Both the position numbers and the translations under genes were made by a program. From Strongylocentrotus purpuratus (Eukaryota; Echinodermata; Echinoidea; Camarodonta; Strongylocentrotidae), in the NCBI RefSeq assembly GCF_000002235.5, contig NW_022145594.1:18144412-18208411 (forward strand): DNA of 64,000 bases, in the 5' to 3' direction. The first letter of the stretch is position 1. Every line of letters starts with the position of its first letter. The notes below the pieces were generated by a model that saw only the letters and a list, made by a program, of their open reading frames with translations, did no database searches and was not told the DNA's origin. Of the stretch, positions 58,197 through 64,000 are shown one piece after another.

Positions 58197-59760
58197 TTAT
58201 TTTTCTTATTTCTAACCACTTTTTTGTAAGCACGGTGACTTGAAAATGGCTCAATCAAATGCCTTCAAATTTGGCACACATATGTATAGGCATATGTACA
58301 AAGCACACTAACGTTTTCAACATTGACCTTGACTGATGACCTCATCTAGGCGCCATTTTGTAAATTTTTTGGAAAATCAACTCATGATCATATCTTCATA
58401 ACCAAATTTTTTTTTCATTCATATTTATCATGATTAAGGTCAATATCTGTCCGGTCAATTTAAAGTAAAAAAAATGCGCGCGAACGCGTATGTCCGCGCG
58501 TCGGTGCGCGCGCAAAATTTCAAAAATGCAAAAAAAACCTCAAAATCATTTAGCATACGTTTTAGGCCATTTAAAGCATTTTATAAAAACAAATCTCGTA
58601 CACGCGCATGCGCGCGCGTTTTCGCGCGTTCTGACATTTTGCAAAATAGAATCGCCAAATTTTCTTCGTCATCATATTTAGCACATTTTTTCAAGCATTT
58701 TGATACCTTGTTCACCTTTTTCTGACCATCAAAGATAAAGGTGAGTTCTGGTAATGCGATTGCATTGTGAAAGAAAAGGTGTGGAATGGATCAGAAAAAG
58801 TTGATCATGTAGCATGTAAGTATTGGTGTGCACTGCAAGGTTCTGGAGTCATCAAAATCATAATAAATTTGGCCCAGTCTTGGTAAAGTAACAAGCACTG
58901 TACACAAAAAGCTATGTATGGGACTACACAAATGGTGTCGGGGCTAGTACTACCTGATTTTCTTATCTTTCTTTGCTCATTGCTCAGCCAATATACATTT
59001 TCTTCTAAAATTAATTGGCACATGACATTTATTTGTAATCTTGAACATTCAGTGTAAGTTTCGTTTGATTCATTTTTTTTCTCCAGAACTCAAGTTTATC
59101 TTTACTAACGGAGTGAGGGTCCGTTTAAGATACATGTCCGTGCCTGCGTGCTTTTGTAATACATAGCATATATGGGCAAAAAAGCATGCCCATACAAAAT
59201 TTATTGTAGCTCTTTAGAATGTAAGGTGACCCCTATTTTGTCATATGTTCATAGAGTATGAATCGGAGATATGATTTCATGTCTCATTTGACCCTCAATT
59301 AACTCACGACGTCATCATAATGGCCTCCGAACTCATAATTTCAATTTGCGTATTATGACGTCAGCATATTTTTGGAAAATTGATTGTATCTCTGTAAATA
59401 TTGATCGATTTTCTTCCAAATTTTGATATGTTCTAGCTGTGACAATTTTATACGAATGCAGCCTTCACAATTTTTCATTTTGACAAAAGCATCATGGCGT
59501 TTTTTTGCGATTAAAGGAGGAATATCAATTTTTCACTTTTTGCGTGTATTCTCTATGGGCCATGACTTTTAAAAAAAACTGGATTCTACATTCCCGTCTT
59601 TCGCGAGCAATATATCCGTCGTTTTAGCTTTGTTTACGCTGAAATTCGAGTATGTTGTAGCTGAGACAATAAGCTATCTTAAATTTGACCTTTATTTTGT
59701 CTCAAATTTTAGTAAGACCAGCCCACCTTTACTTGTTCAAAACAAGTATTACAAATCTAG
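58197..59760 (+). mobile_element. Helitron-like copy, 3' CTAG at 59,757-59,760
   Basis: Family 5' block (AACTTG-like GACTTGAAAATGGCTC), CGCGCG-rich centre near 58,475-58,630, part of the AAAGGCCAGT MITE, then the long region shared with 1-449 ending CAGCCCACCT, hairpin, CTAG. No ORF of known type. Confidence 0.55.
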
Positions 59761-59875
59761 TTATTATTATTATTGTCATTAACATTCATTCATTTCATTT
59801 CATCTACATTATTTCATGAAATGCATTCAGAAAATATAGAAACAAAAGAAACGAAAATAACCCGTAAAAAAAAAA

Positions 59876-60320
59876 TTGTCGGCGGAGCAAATGTCGCCGG
59901 AGCAAGTGTCGCTTCAGGCAGAGCAAATGTCGGCGGAGCAACTGTTGGCGGAGCAATTGTCGGCGGAGCAAATGTCACCGGAGCAATTATCGCATTTTGC
60001 GGAGCAATTGTCGGCGGAGCAAATGTCGGTGGAGCAATTGTCGGCGGAGCAAATGTCGGCGGAGCAACTGTCGTTCGAGGAGCACTTGTCACCAGAGCAA
60101 TTGTCGCGTTTTGCGGAGCAATTGTCGGCGGAGCTAATGTCGGCGGAGCAATTGTCGGCCGAGCAATTGTCGGCCGAGCAAATGTCGGCGGAGCATATGT
60201 CGGCGGAGCAAATGTCGGCGGAGCAAATGTCGGCGGAGCAAATGTCCCGGAGCAAATGTCGCGGAGCAATTGTCGCGTTTTGCGGAGTAAATGTCGGCGG
60301 AGCAATCGTCGGCGGAGCAT
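59876..60320 (+). repeat. 15-bp minisatellite, copy B
   Basis: About 29 units in the opposite orientation to copy A. Both contain the same off-unit pieces (GTCGCGTTTTGCGGAG, GTTCGAGGAGCA) and the same 3' flank (GCATGTGNCNNG then ACCGTAAAGAC-like), so they are copies of one dispersed element. Confidence 0.85.
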
Positions 60321-60428
60321 GTGCCGGGTTACCGTCTTTACTCCAGGGGTCGCGGAGCGTCTTCCAAAGTGGAGGGGGTCACTAACAAAAAGGGCGCTTT
60401 TAGGTTAAAAAAGGAGGCACCCATAATT

Positions 60429-60835
60429 GTTAGACATTGGCATATACCTATACATCGTCATGGTTGTGATTACACTATTTGGGGTTATTTTAATATTTGT
60501 TTTTATCTTTACTTGGCCAAAGATACTACTTACAATCGTAAGGTTGTGGTGTGAAATGAAGCTACATCTTATAAAGAAGGTTTTTTTTTTTGAAGCACAG
60601 GCTAATCATGAAAGACTAAAATTACCTTTAATGATTAAACTTATAATGTGGGGTTGTTTAGCTGTATGGTTAGTACTCAAATGAAGACACATAGAGAAAC
60701 ATCAGAGCGAAGTTGCAATCCAGCATGACTGGTTATATTGTGTATAGAAGAGCCCATACACCACAGTGTACATTAACTGTGTGTATGTGTGTATAGCATG
60801 TAGCATTGAGTCAATGTATAAGATCACATATTACA
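60429..60835 (-). mobile_element. Probable 3' LTR of the Ty3/gypsy element
   Basis: On the minus strand a polypurine tract (AAGGGGGA) is followed directly by TGTAATATGTG, a TG-type LTR start, at 60,835. The far edge is proposed at 60,429 (ending CTAACA) only because it gives a CA terminus and a plausible ~407 bp length. The 5' LTR is outside the window, so the inner boundary and target duplication cannot be checked. Confidence 0.5.
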
Positions 60836-60845
60836 TCCCCCTTAC
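60834..60845 (-). other. Polypurine tract of the gypsy element
   Basis: GTAAGGGGGA immediately upstream of the LTR-like TGTAA, about 60 bp after the pol stop; this position and composition fit the primer for plus-strand synthesis. Confidence 0.55.
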
Positions 60846-60903
60846 AGAAAAATAAACTGAGTCCATAATGTCCAAACTTGAAGTATCCAAAGATGAAGTC
60901 CTA

Positions 60904-63900
60904 TCAATAGGTCAGTTTTTCTGGCTTCTTGATTACCCGGTCACTGCGGGTGGTCTGCTGGTGGTTGGGGATAGGGACAGGGTTTGGGCCAGGGTTTGGG
61001 GCAGGGGTTGGGGCAGGAGAACCTCTGATGTCGGGCGTTGGATCAAGCGTCATCTCCTCGCGTGTATGAGGATCGGGTGTCTTGGTTACCTCCTCATCAT
61101 GATGGATACGCCTGGGCTCAATATCAGCGAGGTGTTGCCGGTTTCTGCGTAGCACCCTTCCATTAGGCGTCTCGACGAGATATGACCTAGGCTCATGGCA
61201 TTGCTCACGAACAGTAGCTGTTATCCAGTGGCGTGATGTCTGGTCTTGGACTCTCACAAGCTGCCCAGGTGAGAGTGGTGCTAGGTCATGGGCTGATTTG
61301 TCGTGATGATACTTCTGGCTCTGCTGTCGAAGCTGCATACGATGGTTAACATCATCACGACCAGGGGAGTTGTTGCGGATTCGAGTTGGTAAGTTGTCCT
61401 TCATCTTCCTCCCGTAAAGAAGCTCAGCTGGGTTTGGTATGCGGCTGTCAATTGGAGTGGCACGGATACATAGTAGAGCCATGTTGGGGTCGATACCACT
61501 CACTTTAGCTTTCTTGAGCGTATTCTTGACAGTTTGAATCATTCGCTCAATGAAGCCATTTGACCTGGGGTAGTGGGGAGAGGATGTAACATGGCTGAAT
61601 CCCCACTGTGTAGCAAAGTCTCTGTATGTTGAGGAGTCAAAATGTCTTCCGTTGTCGCTAACGATTATTTCTGGAACTCCTTGTTCTGCGAACACCTGAC
61701 GGGTCGCATTGACTACCGCAGCACTGGTACACTCCTGAGGCATTTTCCGGATGAAAGGAAACTTTGAGAAGTAATCTGCAATGATGAGATAATTGTTCCC
61801 TTCAAAGTGAAATAAGTCTGTACCTAAGACTTGCCAGGATCGTGTGGGTATTTCATGCTGGAGAAGAGTCTCATGGGGCTGCGAGGGCTTGTACTCTTGG
61901 CAGACTGAGCAGCCTTTCACCAGGACCTCGATATCGTCATTGATTGATTCCCAGTACACAGAAGCCTTAGCCCGAAGTCGTGTCTTCTCGATACCTTGAT
62001 GACCTTCGTGAAGCTTGCTCAGTATGTACTCCCTCATGGAGTGTGGAATAAGGATTCGTTCACCATTCAGGATCAGTCCATCCTCAACTGCAAGTTGATC
62101 TCGAAAGGCCCAGTATCTCTGCAGCTGCCGTGGTAGCTCACGTCTCTTCTCTGGCCACCCTTTCACAATCACCGTCTGTAGTGCTGCAAACTCTGCATTC
62201 TTGGCTGTTTCCTCCTTCAACTGACTCAAACGGTCTGGAGCAAACTGTACGAAGTTGATTTGCTGGTCAAGGTGGATGTGTTCTGGAGGACCAAGAGGAC
62301 GTCTGGATAGGCAGTCAGCTACTGGTACATCCTTACCAGGCTTGTAGACAATTGTCAGCCTGTATGGCTGTAGACGAAGGAGCATACGCTGGAGTCTAGG
62401 TGGAGCCGCTGCCAGGTGCTTATGCTGGATCATCTCCAGGGGCTTGTGGTCCGTCTCAACTATGAAACTTTTCCCGTACAGGAAGATGTGGAATCGTTCA
62501 CAGCCGAAGACCACTGCAAGCAGCTCTCGCTCTATGTTGGCGTACCTCGTCTCTGCATCACTGAGGGCCTTTGATGCAAACGCGATACCCTTTCTATCCT
62601 GCAGTAGAGTCGCTCCCAAGCCCTGCAGAGAAGCATCTACCTGCAGTACCGTAGGCTTGTTAACATCGAAATACGCCCGAGTTGCATCGTGACATACCTT
62701 GTCACGTAAATCATGGAAGGCAGACTGGTGCGTTGGAGTCCATTGGAATTCAGCGTCCTGCTTTAAAAGACCACGTAGGCTTTCAGTCTGGGCTGAAAGA
62801 TTTGGTATGAATGGGCTAAGGTAAGTTATCATACCAAGGAACTCACGAAGCTGGCTCTTGTTCTCAGGTGGAGACATTGACTTGATTGCCTCGACCTTGT
62901 GAGGATCCGGATGGACGCCATCTGCATCGTAGATCATACCCAAGAAGGAAATCTGGTTGACCTTTATGCTGCACTTGCCACTGTTGAACTGCAGACCGTA
63001 CTTCACAGCTTTGGACATGAGGTGGTGCAGATTCTGATCGTGCTCTGCTTCACTCTTGCCGAACACAACAATATCGTCAGCGATCCCTATTGTGCCGGGG
63101 CAACCTTCGAGGATTTCGTCCATTCGCTGCTGGAATACATCCTGAGACATTGCTAGACCGAAAGGCATCCTGAGATATCTGTACCGTCCAAAGGGACTGT
63201 TGAAGGTAGTCAGAAGTGAACTGTCATGGTCGAGCTTGATAGACCAATAACCGTTCTTGGCATCGAGTTTGCTGAAGTGTCGAGCACCTGATAGCTTGTG
63301 TATCACCTCATCTGTCGTGATAGTGCGATAATGGCAACGTCGAATAGCTCGGTTGAGATCCTTGGGATCCAAGCAGACACGGAGTTTGCCATTCGACTTC
63401 CTTGAAACAGCGATGCTGCTGACCCATGCTGAAGGCTCAATGACTTTAGTGATCACGCCATTACCTTCCATGTCATCAAACTCACGCTTCAGTTCATCTC
63501 GTAGGTGGATTGGGTAACGTCTAGGAGCATGGACAACGGGCTGAACGTCTGGATCAAGAACAATATGATATTCTCCTGGGAAGTTGCCAATTTTGTCAAA
63601 CTGGTCTGGATACTGCCTTACTAGGTCATCAGTAGAGCTTATCTGGGCTGAATGCTTGATCTCGTTGATGCGAGTGTGTAGAGTAAGCAGCTTCAGTTTC
63701 AAGCCTGTGTCACATCCGATAATCGCTGGACCCCTGGACTCTACGATGTAGAATGTAGCATAAAGCCAGGTTGAGTTGTTGAAACGACAAGGCAGTCTCA
63801 CTGAACCGTAGTGCATCACTGGTGTTTCGTTGTAAGCGAACAGCCGTGCACTTGAATTATGCACTGATTGAGGGTGAGGAAATCCATCCTTAGTGAGATG

Positions 63901-64000
63901 GCCAGGATACATCCCACGAAACATCCGAAGAGGAAGTGTGTTGCCCTCCGCACCGGAGTCAACCTTCGAACGCAGTTTCATTATGGTTCTCTCATCCCGT
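60904..64000 (-). CDS. pol: Ty3/gypsy retrotransposon pol polyprotein (5' end beyond window)
   Basis: A single open frame of at least 1,025 residues from the first ATG (63,981), still open to the window edge. Order: retropepsin-like VDSGAEG (D8); reverse transcriptase with LRMPFGL and IADD (D302, D303); RNase H (QVDAS D449, ERELLAV, ETDHKPL D511); H2C2 zinc finger (H658, H661, C691, C694); integrase D722, D776, E812 with 35 residues between the last two; and a Pro-rich tail. This is the Ty3/gypsy order (PR-RT-RH-IN). IADD in place of Y-x-DD is a variant. The frame is undamaged, so the copy may be young. The 5' LTR and gag lie to the right of the window. Confidence 0.95.
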   Translation of the reverse strand, partial: RDERTIMKLRSKVDSGAEGNTLPLRMFRGMYPGHLTKDGFPHPQSVHNSSARLFAYNETPVMHYGSVRLPCRFNNSTWLYATFYIVESRGPAIIGCDTGLKLKLLTLHTRINEIKHSAQISSTDDLVRQYPDQFDKIGNFPGEYHIVLDPDVQPVVHAPRRYPIHLRDELKREFDDMEGNGVITKVIEPSAWVSSIAVSRKSNGKLRVCLDPKDLNRAIRRCHYRTITTDEVIHKLSGARHFSKLDAKNGYWSIKLDHDSSLLTTFNSPFGRYRYLRMPFGLAMSQDVFQQRMDEILEGCPGTIGIADDIVVFGKSEAEHDQNLHHLMSKAVKYGLQFNSGKCSIKVNQISFLGMIYDADGVHPDPHKVEAIKSMSPPENKSQLREFLGMITYLSPFIPNLSAQTESLRGLLKQDAEFQWTPTHQSAFHDLRDKVCHDATRAYFDVNKPTVLQVDASLQGLGATLLQDRKGIAFASKALSDAETRYANIERELLAVVFGCERFHIFLYGKSFIVETDHKPLEMIQHKHLAAAPPRLQRMLLRLQPYRLTIVYKPGKDVPVADCLSRRPLGPPEHIHLDQQINFVQFAPDRLSQLKEETAKNAEFAALQTVIVKGWPEKRRELPRQLQRYWAFRDQLAVEDGLILNGERILIPHSMREYILSKLHEGHQGIEKTRLRAKASVYWESINDDIEVLVKGCSVCQEYKPSQPHETLLQHEIPTRSWQVLGTDLFHFEGNNYLIIADYFSKFPFIRKMPQECTSAAVVNATRQVFAEQGVPEIIVSDNGRHFDSSTYRDFATQWGFSHVTSSPHYPRSNGFIERMIQTVKNTLKKAKVSGIDPNMALLCIRATPIDSRIPNPAELLYGRKMKDNLPTRIRNNSPGRDDVNHRMQLRQQSQKYHHDKSAHDLAPLSPGQLVRVQDQTSRHWITATVREQCHEPRSYLVETPNGRVLRRNRQHLADIEPRRIHHDEEVTKTPDPHTREEMTLDPTPDIRGSPAPTPAPNPGPNPVPIPNHQQTTRSDRVIKKPEKLTY

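Noticed and set aside
60427..60684. Hydrophobic + strand frame that could be a small membrane protein
   Set aside because: Lies within the probable gypsy LTR; its frame is not supported by any second evidence.

Overview
This is a repeat-rich, AT-rich animal nuclear genome window with spliced genes, non-LTR and Ty3/gypsy retroelements, Helitron-like and foldback DNA transposons and many microsatellites. Two protein families (a short-chain collagen C4-type protein and an IFI44-like GTPase), plus foldback and non-LTR elements of this style, suggest a marine invertebrate deuterostome, most likely an echinoderm such as a sea urchin. That assignment is inference; no diagnostic marker gene is present.

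Left part (1-30,840, + strand): a tandem segmental duplication carrying two copies of a short-chain collagen (C4-like) gene. Copy 1 shows exons 3-6 (6,744-10,503); its first two exons must lie left of the window or be lost. Copy 2 has a TATA box (13,045), a signal-peptide exon (13,187), a second exon, a ~10.5 kb intron packed with transposons, and exons 3-6 (24,000-29,103). Every intron phase joins correctly. Each copy is damaged differently: copy 1 has an in-frame stop in exon 3; copy 2 has a frameshift in exon 5 and another in exon 6. Intron 2 of copy 2 holds a LINE 3' end, tandem host repeats, a 5'-truncated LINE with a 12-bp target duplication, a 3.06 kb foldback element flanked by TTAA, and a TAA-flanked palindromic element.

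Middle part (33,034-41,434, - strand): a nine-exon gene, assembled here by splice sites and reading phase. It encodes two extracellular Ig-like domains, one transmembrane helix and a complete cytoplasmic IFI44-like GTPase domain (Walker A GLAKAGKS, G4-type NKGD). The membrane helix is encoded by a GTG-type trinucleotide repeat. This Ig-TM-GTPase architecture is the most interesting item: it looks like a cell-surface receptor physically joined to an interferon-inducible-type GTPase. The signal-peptide exon was not found.

Right part (41,740-64,000): a mobile 15-bp minisatellite in two places, Helitron2-like termini, nested MITEs, a ~1.36 kb macrosatellite (about 6.3 units, 48,673-57,273) bounded on both sides by Helitron-like ends, a short tandem array built from a Helitron-like 5' terminus, and the pol part of a Ty3/gypsy element (60,904 to the window edge, - strand) with polypurine tract and probable 3' LTR.

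No conventional tRNA, rRNA or CRISPR locus was seen. tRNA-like sequence occurs only as SINE heads inside introns.
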